Assembly: GCA_003427395.1 (NCBI GenBank)
Contig: BFEA01000290.1
Location: 773,344 to 813,343 of the forward strand
Reading direction: 5' to 3'
From: Chara braunii
Lineage: Eukaryota > Streptophyta > Charophyceae > Charales > Characeae
Length of the DNA stretch: 40,000 bases
How positions within the stretch are numbered: the first letter of the stretch is position 1; each line of letters begins with the position of its first letter. Positions 8,967 through 19,106 of the stretch are shown here, one piece after another. Below the pieces are notes generated by a model. It was not told where the DNA came from, did not search any database, and worked only from the letters and a program-made list of their open reading frames with translations. Made by a program: the position numbers and the translations under genes.

Positions 8967-9726
8967 AAGGAAAGCTCTCCTTTCGCTCATCAAAGAAGAA
9001 GTCTATGAATACAAAAGGGAGTTGGTATACCGCTGGCAGATTCGAGACATGGAGGATGGGTTTATGTGGAAAGGTCGAAAAAGGGTGACCCACCAAAGCC
9101 TTAGGTTGGACATGGGAGAGGGAGGGAGAACCAAACTGGGATACCAAACCACAGGCCAACTGGATTCCTCCGGAAACAACTGCTGAACCTGCGCACCAAC
9201 CTGCAACGAATAAGGGAGCATTAGTCGAAGAGAGCAATTTTGCACTATCTGCAGGCAATTTGGGGGTCCCAGGAGGAACAATTCAGGCTGCCATACAACA
9301 GACAGGCAGTGGATCTGGTTCAGGTAATGCCCAAATAAAGAGACCAACCACAACCACAAAAAAAGGCGAAGAATAGCCAAAGTTCTGGGCAGGGTCTAGA
9401 AATCGCAACTGATAACAGAAAAATGGGTACTAGTTGTCCAAGAAGCACACCTGTGAGAACCGAAACCAGGCAGATGACCTGGCAAATTCAGAATCTGAAA
9501 AAGAGGAAGAAAAAAAAAGAAACACAATTGAAATCTGCAGAGGATGACACCTTGAAAAGAAAAGAAAAAAATTAAAGAAAAACTTGAGGGCAGGACACTC
9601 ACTAAGAGGTTAAAAAAAATAAAAATAAAAACTCGCTAAGAGGCTGAAGGTACGCCATCGGGGGAGGCTGTGGAGGCCAAATTTAAAGAAAGAAAAAACA
9701 ATCGACAGCAAAAGGAAGAGGAAAAC

Positions 9727-11579
9727 ATGGCAGATTCAGATTCTTTTCATGCTGCTTTTGGAACAGCGGCAACAGCCCCAATGGATGTTGATCCCACTCC
9801 TCAATAAGATTTTCAGATGGAGAGGACACAAGTACCTCTCATCAACTTGAAGATGCATCATATCATTTTCTGAATAAATACCAGACAGTCGCTCAATGGG
9901 CAGAATGGTTATTGAAGAATTTGAGAGCCAAATAAGGAGAAGGAGAAGGAGAAGGAAGTGAAGAATTCTGAGACACTTCATATGTAACAGTTGAGTTGCT
10001 AACGATGTTCAGCCCAAGCCTTAAAAAAAAAGGTGTTATCGCAAGGCTTGCCAGGAGTTCAGTGGACTATAAATAGTCAGAGAATCCTGGCCATCAACCA
10101 TGTTGCAGAACTTTCAATCTCCCCAACAGCGGAAAAGGATTCTGACTGTTCAGCTACCGTCTTCACGCGAATAGAACGCCCGGTCGTTCTAGCAGTATTT
10201 GGCACAACTTTCAGCCCAGGTATGACGATAATTACCGGCCATTCTTTGGGTGAAGACGGTAGCACAAGCATAAAAGGATTCTAACTGTACAGCTACCGTC
10301 TTCAAACCAAATAGAATGCCCGGTCGTTATAGCTGTATTTGGCAAAACTTTCAGCCCAGGTGCGGCGATAATTACGGGCCGTTCTATTCGGGTGAAGACG
10401 GTCGCACAAGCATAAAAGGATTCTAACTGTACAGCTACCATCTTCACCCGAATAGAACACGCGGCCGTTATAGCGGTATTTGGCACGACTTTCAGCCCAG
10501 GTACGGCGATAACGACCGGCCGTTCTAGTTGGGTGAAGACGGTAGCACAAGCATAAAAGGATTCTAACTGTTCAGCTACCGTCTTCACCCGAATAGAACG
10601 CCCGGTCTTCATAGCTGTATTTGGCACAACTTTCAGCCCAGGTACGACGATAATTATCGGCCGTTCTATTTCGGTGAAGACGGTAGCACAAGCATGGTGG
10701 TATCTATGCCAAAGGAACAAGACAATACAGAGGGAAAGGATGATAAACAAGGGGGAGCACAAAAAAACTGAAAAAGAGGAAGATAGGAATGTCATTGAGA
10801 TTACTGACGAAAAAAGAGAGGACGGAGATCTGATTTCACAAGGCATCTCTACCCTACAGAACCAAAGTGGGGAACAATCAAATGCCATTGGGGGAGAGGA
10901 AAGGAAATCAAAAGAAGTAAACCCCCAGCAATCTGCAAGTGGTAATAATCAGGTTGAAAGAGAAAAGGAAGGACTCATTGACAATGCGCAATATCTTCAA
11001 CCCAAAAGTCAAATGAAAGATCGGAAACAAAGGAAAACTGATGAAAGTTCATGAAACGCAGACAGAAGTTAGAAAAGGGTCGTGCAACAAAGCTCCAAAT
11101 TGAATCACAAAAGGGTAATTTATTCTTGTCAGGAAGAAAGAGGGAAGGTGAGAAGTTGGTCTGTCCCTAATGGGACGATGAGATGGGAGTGTGGCATTGA
11201 GAGGATGGTCGACTTACTATGTTGATTATCAACCGACAGGAGAGGAAACCTTCAAAAAGGATCTTCATGACTTTCTTTCAAAGCACTACGACCAGGACCG
11301 CAAACAACTCTAACGAAATAAGGAGAGCAGGCCAAAATGACGAGGCGAGACTCTTTTGTCAAATTTGAGGACAACAAGGAAACATGTCTTCATTGGTACT
11401 CACACACCTCTCCGCTTTGCTGGAGCTTCTGCAGATCAAAGTCAAAGTCAAAGAAAGTCAAAGTCAATGTGGTCGGATCGACCTTCGAAGTATCTTCTTT
11501 CGTGAGTTCTATTTTGCGCAAGGGTGTTCTCATCTCCACCTCCTCATCTTTGGAGGGAGGAAAATGGTCCAGGTTCTAG
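9727..11579 (+). pseudogene. LINE-A ORF1 remnant
   Basis: Short in-order matches to LINE-E ORF1 are visible: TVAQWAEWLLKNLRAK (near 9.89 kb) against NVSEWVISNLKFK; GLPGVQWTINSQRILAI (10042-10092) against GLPSEEDWMTASNRLLHI; and a C-terminal segment ending at 11579 that resembles the end at 33651. The charged, Lys/Glu-rich segment at 10674-11054 (including RNVIEITDEKREDGDLISQG) is the longest open piece. ORF1 proteins of LINEs bind the element RNA; no zinc knuckle is visible here. The frame is interrupted by stops and by the 10154-10686 MITE array, so it cannot be functional. Confidence 0.55.
10133..10690. repeat. Four-copy tandem array of a ~110-bp MITE
   Basis: Copies lie at 10154-10262, 10293-10404, 10435-10545 and 10576-10686, each bounded by CTACCGTCTTC and its inverse GAAGACGGTAG (one base altered in copies 2 and 3). 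They repeat every 139-142 bp because a ~30-bp spacer (CACAAGCATAAAAGGATTCT, then AACTGTACAG) is amplified with them. The first spacer half also precedes copy 1, so the unit spacer+MITE was duplicated as a block. Array members differ by scattered substitutions. Confidence 0.9.
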
Positions 11580-11620
11580 ATTGATAGGTAATAGCCTAAT
11601 AGCCTAGTAATAGGTATATG

Positions 11621-11960
11621 TTTTTGGAATGGATGCACTACAGATATTTTATGAGAAAAAAACAATGTGGCAGAGAGTGACTAAAGAAGCAAATTTATGA
11701 TAGGTATAATTTTTTGGAATGGATTCAATGGATGCAGTATAGCCGTTTTATTTATGGGGAAAACCCAATGTGGTAGGGAGTGACTAAAGAAGCAGTTCTT
11801 GTTGTGGATGGGTTAGCTACGGATGACACAAACAAAAGAAGAGCAATAACTGAACAATTGAAAGGAGTTGGTGGACGCAATTGGCCGGACCTAATTTGCA
11901 TCACTCTCTCAATGTGAATGGGCCAGCTACGACTGATGCACACAAAAGGAGAGCAGTAAT
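11621..11960. repeat. Two tandem duplications at the ORF1-ORF2 junction of LINE-A
   Basis: TTTTTGGAATGGAT recurs at 11621 and 11711, followed in both by a block ending GTGACTAAAGAAGCA. Separately, the endonuclease N-terminus is duplicated with a 120-bp period: GGTTAGCTACGGATGACAC near 11811 and GGCCAGCTACGACTGATGC near 11931. The duplicated frames read GLATDDTNKRRAITEQLK and GPATTDAHKRRAVIKQLK. Confidence 0.7.
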
Positions 11961-12515
11961 TAAACAATTGAAAAAAGTGCATTGTGGGTTCTCTCTGAAT
12001 CCAGATTAGAGATCGTGCATTGGGAGGCAGATAAGGAAAATGGACGATGGATCTGGGCAATATTGATGTTAGAAATATAACTTATAGGTTCAAAAACATT
12101 TATGTTCCTAATGACATTGCAGAAAGAAGGTAATTCTTTCATGACATACGCAATCACATCCCAAAGGACATCCTAATGGTAATAGCAGGGGATTTTAACA
12201 CCACACCCGACAGATGGCTAGACTAATGGATAATCCCCCAACCATGTCCACAATATATCGACGAAGATGAAAAAATCATTCAACAACTTTGTGACTCTCA
12301 AAACCTTTTTGATTCTTTCAGAAGGATTGTACACAAGTATCAGGAATTATGGAACACCTTACCAGTTAAGATCAAGGATTGATTTAATATTATTATCAAT
12401 AGATATTGACAGGGAAATGACTGGGTTAATATATTTGCACAAAGTCCATGATCACGAGCAGATCATAAGATGTGTGCAATTCTTTTGTCATTTCGTTAAA
12501 AAAAACATCAAGTGA
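11800..12515 (+). pseudogene. LINE-A ORF2, AP endonuclease domain remnant
   Basis: The frame near 12.18 kb reads MVIAGDFNTTPDRWL, the AGDFN motif of APE-type LINE endonucleases. At 12369-12395 SRIDLILLS matches the SRIDLVLIS motif, followed by a DHE in place of the usual SDH. This enzyme would nick the target DNA for target-primed reverse transcription. The domain is split by stops and its start is tandemly duplicated, so it is inactive. Confidence 0.65.
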
Positions 12516-13050
12516 GAGGTTTCTACAAGTTGATTTTTTCACTACCGACGCACAAATGGTTGAAATCGATGAACGTTTTTCCTTTTTGGTGTCCTTTACC
12601 ATCAGCCTGTCAGCCAGAACCCGAACCCATCCGCTCAGACAATCACTATTCTACTTTGAGAAATCTTCGGTAGCTTTGAAAAAATCCTTCTCGGAAACCC
12701 TTTCGTACGCAGTTCCCTTCCATGTGAAAGCAAAAATAGACCCACGCCTCTGGAATCTGAGGAGCGGTTCAGTACTCGGTTCATTTGGCATTTCATCAGC
12801 ACAATCTTCTGGCTTCTGAGGACATACGAACAGAAATCTCGAGTCGTCAAAAAAATGCAATGAATATTCTAAACAATTGGAAAAGAAATATTCACAATAA
12901 GATTGAATAAGTGAAAATTCAAGAACAAATTCTGAACTATGAACAAGAGAACTGAACACATCTATATCAGTCTATCGACATACAGAACCTAAGAAATCAA
13001 CTTCTCACCTTTGCTCAACAACGTTGGCAAGGACATTTAATCCGGGGAAA

Positions 13051-13328
13051 GTAATCAAGACATGTTGCAAAAGGACAAATGGACGCCTCCTTTTTTGCAA
13101 TTGCCAAAGCACGAGTCATAAAATCTAGTATTGAAGCACTAACAAATCTCAATATCCTAGTGTTTGCAATGATATTTAATAAGAGGACAGTAATCAAGGC
13201 ATGTAGCAGAAGGACAAATGGATGCCTCATTTTTTGCACTTGCCAAAGCAAGAGGCATAAAATATAGTTTTGAAGCACTAACAAATTCCAATATCCCATA
13301 ATAAGGATCCCACAATGCCTGCAAGAAG
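13051..13328. repeat. 139-bp tandem duplication in LINE-A ORF2
   Basis: GTAATCAAG-CATGT-GCA-AAGGACAAATGGA occurs at 13051 and at 13190, followed in both by TTTTTTGCA-TTGCCAAAGCA and AAGCACTAACAAAT. It covers the segment homologous to DARFFTIVRDNLGRTTIEAL of LINE-E, between endonuclease and RT. Confidence 0.75.
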
Positions 13329-13539
13329 TTTAGAGGTAGCATATAACTTCTGTAAGGAGGGTTAATGATGCTCAAAACACCAACACACTAAACTCTCTGT
13401 CCCTCACAAGGCAAAAATTTACACAACAACAAAACACAACAACAAAGAAGTTAGTGAGAAAGATCAATCACAAAGGAGGAAATATGAGGAGCATTACTCC
13501 AGATGGACAAGGCGTTGAGGACCAAACTCGAAGAGTAGA

Positions 13540-14381
13540 TGGTCTCCCAAAGGGATTTTGGGAGACAATGTGACCCTCTTTCTCAGATGACCCCATGAAA
13601 TATTATGAACAAATTCAAACGATAAGTCATGTGGGAGATATTGTAGGGTAAGGAATATTGGCCCCACTATATAAGAAGGGAGACAAAACAAACATTAGAA
13701 ATTACAGACCTATTAGTCTACTAACAGTTGTATAGAAGATGTTAGTCAAACTTTGACTAATAGATGTATCCCAAGAATGACATTTATGGCAGACATAATA
13801 CTCCATTACCAGACGAGTTTCATCAAAGGAAGAAATATACAAGAAAACATTTTGCTAATCAACGAAATGATTAAATTATCTAAGGCAAAATTAGTAGAAG
13901 TCGACATTTATATTTATACATTTTGAAAAGATATATGATCATGTTCATTGACAATTTTTGGATGCATGTTTGGAGAAACTAAACCTTGGACCCAACATAA
14001 GAAGACAGGTGAGTATTCTACATTTTTATGCTACAACAAGAGTGCGGGTTAACGGTTTGCTATCCTCAGAGATCCAACTTTCGAGTTGGAGATCAGTAAG
14101 GCAAAGAGACCCATCAAACCCCTTCTTATATTTGTAATAATTATGAAAGCTTTAGGGACAAACCTAAGAAAATACTTACAAATTATTGGGATTGCAGAAG
14201 AGGCAATCCCCATTTGTTCCATGTTTGTTGATGCCCTCACTATAATGTTGGAGACGTGTCATCAAAACATGGAAGAGATACCTACCATGATGAACAAATT
14301 CTCCCAATTTGGTGGGGGTATAGACCTCAAGAGTTCCTACGAGTTAGATGAATCCCCCAAGAAGCACCTATCAGAGTCTTA
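13540..14381 (+). pseudogene. LINE-A ORF2, reverse transcriptase remnant
   Basis: Recognisable in broken frames: FPKGFWE, KTNIRNYRPISLLTVV (about 13685-13732), a degenerate NILLINE segment (about 13.85 kb), HFEKIYDHVH, and SVRQRDPSNPLLIFVIIMKA (about 14.1 kb). The catalytic FADD box is changed to FVDA at 14224-14235, removing the second Asp. Many stops and frameshifts confirm it is dead. Confidence 0.7.
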
Positions 14382-14579
14382 GGGGTGAAAATCACGACAC
14401 ATAGTAAGCCTACTACTAACAATGCATGGATAACAACCCCAACTTAAAAGAAAATTAAAATTGGAAGAATAACACACATTGTTTTTGGTAGAGCACTAGT
14501 TATTAATATCGTGGTGCTGGTTTCAATATGGTATAAATATGGATTTTGGTCTCTCATCAAGAATCCACCTAGGGATCTC

Positions 14580-16655
14580 AAGAAACAACTAGTTGCATTT
14601 TTATGGAGAGGGGATCATGATGCCCAAAATGTGATTCCACGTGTAGCATTGGACATTCTGACCTAACCAAAAGCCAAAGGTGGGCTTGGGATTCTGGATC
14701 CATTGTTACAATGTCAAGCAATAAGGATCCAATGTATTAAATGATTAATTCTAGAAACATATCTTCCTTGACAAACATTGGGCCTAAAGCTGATTTGAAG
14801 ATCAACTCCCTCAATGGTAATAGAAGTTCATCCTCTCACCTGGGTGAAAGATAAATATTGGAGCTTATCAACTATTATCAAGAAAGGACCTAGTCCTAGA
14901 CATTTTCTGGTATGAACTATTGAAAACATGACTTTAACCTCCCTCTTCCCAACAACGTGAAGGCTACTCCATCAAAATCTGAGGAGGTTCAACGACAATA
15001 AATTTTGGGCAAAAGATGAATGTCAAATCCTAATGGGAGGGTATATATCAGCTCCGGCTCATCCTGGTCGACTTGGGTGAAAGCCCGAATGATGAGAATC
15101 AACGATCTCTTGAATACTCGAAGCAAAAAATGGAAATCAGTGGAATAACTTAAAAAAAAAATCAAATATACAATGAATTTAACCGAGAATTTAGACCAAA
15201 CTATATCATCCATCCCACTGGCCTGGTTAGTCCTTCCTAAGAGAGGAAAGGAATTAAGGGAGGCAGACTGGGTGCGTGCAATCGAACCCGACGGAAATAC
15301 GATGATTGGTTAAATTATCGACAGTCACCAGGGGGGAGCATTGGTGAATCCACACAAATTTAGTAATAGACTAGTGATCTCTCAGGAAGGTCAACATCAG
15401 GTTGCATTCTTTCCAAATTCAACAATGCACAGGATGACGGTTATATTCTTCCCATCCACAAATTTGAAAGCCTACTTTCTACACATCTGCTAGTAGCTTA
15501 TTTGCTCATGGACCCAATGGAGTGGATGTGGAGAGCCAGTAGGAGATGTAAACCTACACAACTGATAACATTAACAGTGAAAGCCACATTTCGTCTCCTT
15601 CGTCCCATAATAGATGTCACCGCTATAATGAAAGAACGATGGGTCAAACAACTAAAAATCTACATGGAATAGCTCTCGCCGGTTAACGGGTGCAAGGGAG
15701 GGAAATTTGCCTCTCTACAATGGCAAATCGTGCACAGATGCTTACCAACTTTTCAGTGGTTAATTGATCACTCTTGGTTAGAACAACGGGGAATAGCATC
15801 ACCGTGATGTCTTGTTTGCATTTTAACTGTCCCTCAAAGAAAAATCAGAAAAACGGTAGAGCATACTTTCGACCTTAGTCCCCTACTACGAAACATATAC
15901 CTTAATGAATCTCTTGCGAGCGTCTGTAAAGCACTGAAGATTTGATGCTTTGAAAAAGTGTTGATAGCTTTGTTATGTTTCCAGAAAAAAAAATTATGTT
16001 TTTCGAATCCAGAAACCAGTACCTCCAATGTCCGGGAGCCAAGTAACCATGGAGAAGATGAGACTGTGTTTGGTCCAGATTTACGGGCCTGGAATGACCT
16101 TGGGATTGGAGAGCTATTTGATTATGACATTGGAACTCGGTGATGGAGAATCTCACGGAATTTCATATGATTTTTTTCAAAATAAGGAAGAAAAGCAGTG
16201 TTGTGGGCTTTGTGGTATAAAATTTGTGTGCTAATATAGGAAGAAGATGTGAACATAGAACGCAATAAAGACATTACAGACCTAATACCGCAATTCATTC
16301 AGACTCAAATCAGAGCTCGGTGGTCTAAGACAAAATCAACAATGAAAACTCTATCTCAGAAATAAATCTTAAAAAAGATCATCCGCAAATTCTCGATAAA
16401 CTAGTTGGGAGATCATGATCGGGAAAAGTTAGGAGAAGTCAGCTGGCCTGGTGGGGAACTAGGGGAGGTCATCAAGAGAGACTATGACATGATGTCCTTC
16501 CACAACTGGCTTGATCTTGAACCAGGCGCTCCACTGAGATCTCCATATTGCTTGACCGATCTATTCTCACCCCCATAACTTTCATTAGTGGATGTGCAAT
16601 GGTATGAAATAGAATTAGAGTGATACAGGCAGATGTGCAACTGCTGAGGTTGCTC
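14580..16655 (+). pseudogene. LINE-A ORF2, C-terminal and zinc-binding domain remnant
   Basis: Contains the connection segment (DLKKQLVAFLWRGDHDAQNV near 14.58 kb), the zinc-binding domain lead SLQWQIVHRCLPTFQWLIDH (about 15.71 kb), and the terminal motif LVDVQWYEIE (about 16.59 kb). The last matches LSMVDLQWYGLE at the end of LINE-C. All are interrupted. Known role of the family domain: RNA or DNA binding next to the RT. Confidence 0.6.
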
Positions 16656-17181
16656 TTCAATGATTTTGAGGTGGATGCAGGCTGTAATGATCCAAATTTA
16701 GTATCTTTCCAATGAAGTAAAAATGAAATTCGTTGTTCAAAATGATAAGGCAGCAGTGAAAAAAAAAAAAAAAAAAAAAAGGACAGCAGTGAGAAAGTAA
16801 GAATGGTGACGGCTGCTTATGTCAGGACAGATCTGGCTGCGCATATGGGGCTGAAGAGGCAACCTGCTCACTCCTCTTGTATTTCTGTTCCTTTTCCTTA
16901 AAACCCGGGTATTGTAATTAAAAAAAAAAAAAAAAACCGGGTATTGTAATTAAAAAAAAAAAAAAAAAGTTTGGTTGACGGCGCTTTAGTCCCGTTAAAA
17001 ACGAAATTGGGTAAAGCTCCCAGAGGACTTTACATCCGGGTACACTGTGTCAAAAAAAATAAAAAATAAAAAAAAAGAGAACCCAAGCCACGACTTTATA
17101 TTTGGAAATGTCAGCCTTGGGCACTGCGCCCGTAATTAAAAAGAAAAAAACATTATCACTTACATTAGGCAGTCATGTAGG

Positions 17182-17213
<32 letters not shown>

Positions 17214-17569
17214 GTAGGCAATCAACTCAGACACTTCTATCTGCTAAATTTCTTTCTATCTAGGTCGGCCCTGCAACTTGCAATCACTACAAGTATTACA
17301 TGTCTGTTCAAACAAACAACCACAACAACAAGGGTCTGTCTGATGGAGGAATGGGGTGAAGCAGAACACTACTTAGAATCTGAAACCCACTCTCCTATGA
17401 GAAGGCATGAGATCTTTGTATACTATCACTTACCTTAGGCCATCACGTAGGCAAGCAACTCAGACAGCCGTGTAGATTCACCTGCCAAATTTCTCTGTTT
17501 CTAGGCGAGTCCTGCAGCTTCCTGTCAGTATAATGACATGTCTGTTCAAACAAACATCTACAATGTTCA
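16656..17569 (+). other. LINE 3' UTR and A-rich repeats, no gene
   Basis: Holds an A22 tract (16759-16780) between near-identical GGCAGCAGTGA and GGACAGCAGTGAG. A 32-bp tandem duplication, CCGGGTATTGTAATT plus an A-run, starts at 16905 and 16937. A GCCTTGGGCACTGCGCCCGT LINE-end-like motif lies near 17.12 kb. Two copies of a 3'-UTR segment (about 17155-17330 and 17425-17565) contain ACATGTCTGTTCAAACAAAC. The second copy runs into the twin stem-loop module. Confidence 0.5.
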
Positions 17570-17804
17570 GGGACGCTGGACCCGCTTTCCAGCAGGTGTT
17601 ACTCCCTACCGATAGATGGAGCCTCCCCTGAGTGGTAGTGGTGCATGCTCTTATCAACACCCTACTGTCTTCACCCGACTAGAACGCCCAATCATTATAG
17701 CTGCATTGGGCCCAACTTTCAGTCCAGATGCAGCGACAATGACCGGGCGTTCTGTTTGGGTGAAGGCCGTAGCACTTGTTCGGGTTGTTCTTACAAAAAA
17801 AAAA
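17570..17804 (+). mobile_element. LINE 3'-end module split by MITE copy D, with A-tract
   Basis: GGGACGCTGGACCCG and the second stem segment are followed by TGGTGCATGCTCTTATCA, then a MITE (17662-17772), then the module tail CGGGTTGTTC and an A10 tract. Subtracting the MITE gives the same ~120-nt length as other copies, showing that the MITE inserted into an existing module. Confidence 0.75.
17662..17772. mobile_element. TIR MITE (CTACCGTCTTC family), copy D
   Basis: CTACTGTCTTCACCCGACTA at the left is inverted as TTTGGGTGAAGGCCGTAG at the right. The copies of the host module at 26966, 38511 and 39777 lack it and act as empty-site relatives. Confidence 0.8.
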
Positions 17805-17887
17805 GAAACATTTTAGGCAATTTTTGGGATCCCACTTGTTTCCTGGCTGTGTGTCTTTTTAACGGGGAACGAGAGAATTAAACTCTC

Positions 17888-18045
17888 ATTGAATCCCGTG
17901 CGAGGATCTGGGTCCTCGGTAGGTCTAAGGGGCCCCGGTTGCAGTGGTGCCCGCCCTAAGTGAAGGCGGGCCTAACTTATCACAAAAAAACTTTGACTGT
18001 CAATTTCATATCTGGAGTCCAGACAGTTGAGACGCGCCAGTTATC
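17888..18045. repeat. Repeat R3, copy 1, with conserved hairpin
   Basis: Matches 25028-25170: GCGAGGATCT, CTAAGGGGCCC, then the perfect hairpin GCCCGCC-CTAAGTGAA-GGCGGGC (17949-17971), then CAATTTC and CAGTTG-GACGCGC. The last part overlaps the truncated integrase frame of the gypsy element, so R3 may be its degenerate 3' sequence or an independent repeat at the truncation point. Confidence 0.65.
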
Positions 18046-18399
18046 TAAAGTCTTTTTATAACCAAAATGACTAGTTGCATCATGACATTCCCCTAAAAAT
18101 AAACTACGCAAAGACTCACTACGGGGAACACACAATCTTTTATCCCCTGCCTTCACAAGAAACAACAAGCCATCTACCATCGTAAATTCATCCAAAGTAT
18201 TTTTGTCCTTGGGTTGAAATCTACGAATGATTTTAGACATACTTGGATCTTGCTGATAAGCATCCACCAATGATCGAGTTAAGTTGCTGGATATGCCAAC
18301 TTCAGTCACTAGTGCGCCCAAATATTCCACCCACCGAGATAGTGCATCAACTACTTTGTTGTACTCACCCTTGATTGGGTCAAGTTGATAGTCATACAT
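17980..18399 (-). pseudogene. Gypsy pol: end of RNase H and start of integrase, truncated
   Basis: The frame starts with QLDPIKGEYNKVVDALSRW, the RNase H-integrase hinge of Ty3/gypsy pol (usual form N-VADALSR). It ends with an integrase zinc-binding-like stretch, CHDATSHFGYKKTL, and WTPDMKLTV, close to the usual W-PDM motif, before a stop. The DDE catalytic core expected downstream is absent, so the element lacks integrase activity. A small frame shift separates it from the preceding segment. Confidence 0.75.
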
Positions 18400-18401
18400 G
18401 T

Positions 18402-18823
18402 CTAATACATTTCTATCACTTGTATCCGTCTTTTGAGTGCATCTGAGAGCACGGGCTGTGTTTTGATCCAGCGCAAGGTCTCATAGTCAGATCTCACATA
18501 GAAGAATCTGCCTAGGAGATAATATCTCCAATGAACCAGCGCTCTATGTAGGGCATAAAGCTCACGCTCGTATGTGGACTTCGCTAGTTTTTTAGATGGC
18601 ATCTTCTTACTCATCTACTCGATTGGTCTCAACTTTTCTTCTTCTTTTGCGCAAGGACCGCGCCTATGCCATATTGGCTGGCGTCTGTGGTCATGACAAA
18701 GGGCTGATAAGGATCCGAGAGTTTGAGGACTTCATAATGTGTTAGAGCATACTTCAATTTCTTGAAGACTGCCTTACACTCTTCTGTCCATTCCTAAGGG
18801 GTGTCAAGTCGAGTTAAATTTGT
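18402..18823 (-). pseudogene. Gypsy pol: RNase H domain, frameshifted
   Basis: TTDASQYGIGAVLAQ (about 18649-18699) contains the first catalytic Asp of a gypsy RNase H. The second part, on another frame (18402-18614), reads KLAKSTYERELYALHRALVH and then GRFFYVRSDYETLRWI, with the E of YERE and the D of RSDYETL at conserved catalytic positions. The enzyme degrades RNA in the RNA:DNA hybrid. Stops and a shift between the halves make it non-functional. Confidence 0.75.
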
Positions 18824-19069
18824 TCATGGGGAAGCTATAGTACTACAATTTTTCACAAACGGACGATAGTAGTCTGTCATCCCCCAAAACGATCTGACCT
18901 CAGTAACAGCTTGAGGCCTGGGCCAATCACGTATGCTGGCCACCTTAGCATCATTGGGCCTCAGTCCATCTGTTGAGATTTTATGACCCAAGTACAAGGT
19001 TTTGGTGCGATAAAACTCGCATTTCTCCAAGTTAACCTTGTACTGGTGCTGTCTTAGTAGACCTAACAC
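18824..19069 (-). pseudogene. Gypsy pol: RT thumb/connection segment
   Basis: The frame reads HQYKVNLEKCEFYRTKTLYLG then HKISTDGLRPNDAK and VRSFWGMTDYYRPFVKN. This is the stretch that follows the YLDD box in Ty3/gypsy reverse transcriptases (usual form: K-KF--V-LGH-VS-G---D--K, then FLGL--YYR-F). It is separated from the palm segment by the frameshift near 19.13 kb. Confidence 0.85.
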
Positions 19070-19106
19070 TATTTTCGAGTGCTCAGCGTGCTCCTCTACA
19101 GTCCTA

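Larger units (their letters stand above)
8965..17804 (+). mobile_element. LINE-A: decayed, nearly full-length non-LTR retrotransposon
   Basis: Reading 5' to 3', remnants of ORF1 (about 9.7-11.58 kb), AP endonuclease (11.8-12.5 kb), reverse transcriptase (13.5-14.4 kb), zinc-binding domain (about 15.7-15.8 kb) and ORF2 C-terminus (to about 16.65 kb) appear in the order of LINE-E at 31-38 kb. All frames are broken by many stops and indels. A ~0.9-kb 3' UTR ends in the twin stem-loop module and an A-tract (17795-17804). It carries a MITE array in ORF1 and several internal tandem duplications. The 5' boundary is uncertain and the 16.7-17.4 kb part may include other insertions. Confidence 0.7.

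Noticed and set aside
10154-10686. CRISPR-like array of repeats and ~30-bp spacers.
   Set aside because: The repeats are ~110 bp with inverted ends, the spacers are near-identical to each other, no cas genes are present, and the context is eukaryotic.
10232-10888. A long minus-strand frame with four repeated units resembling a repeat protein.
   Set aside because: The repeats are the tandem palindromic MITE copies. The peptide periodicity follows the DNA period and the frame breaks with the array.
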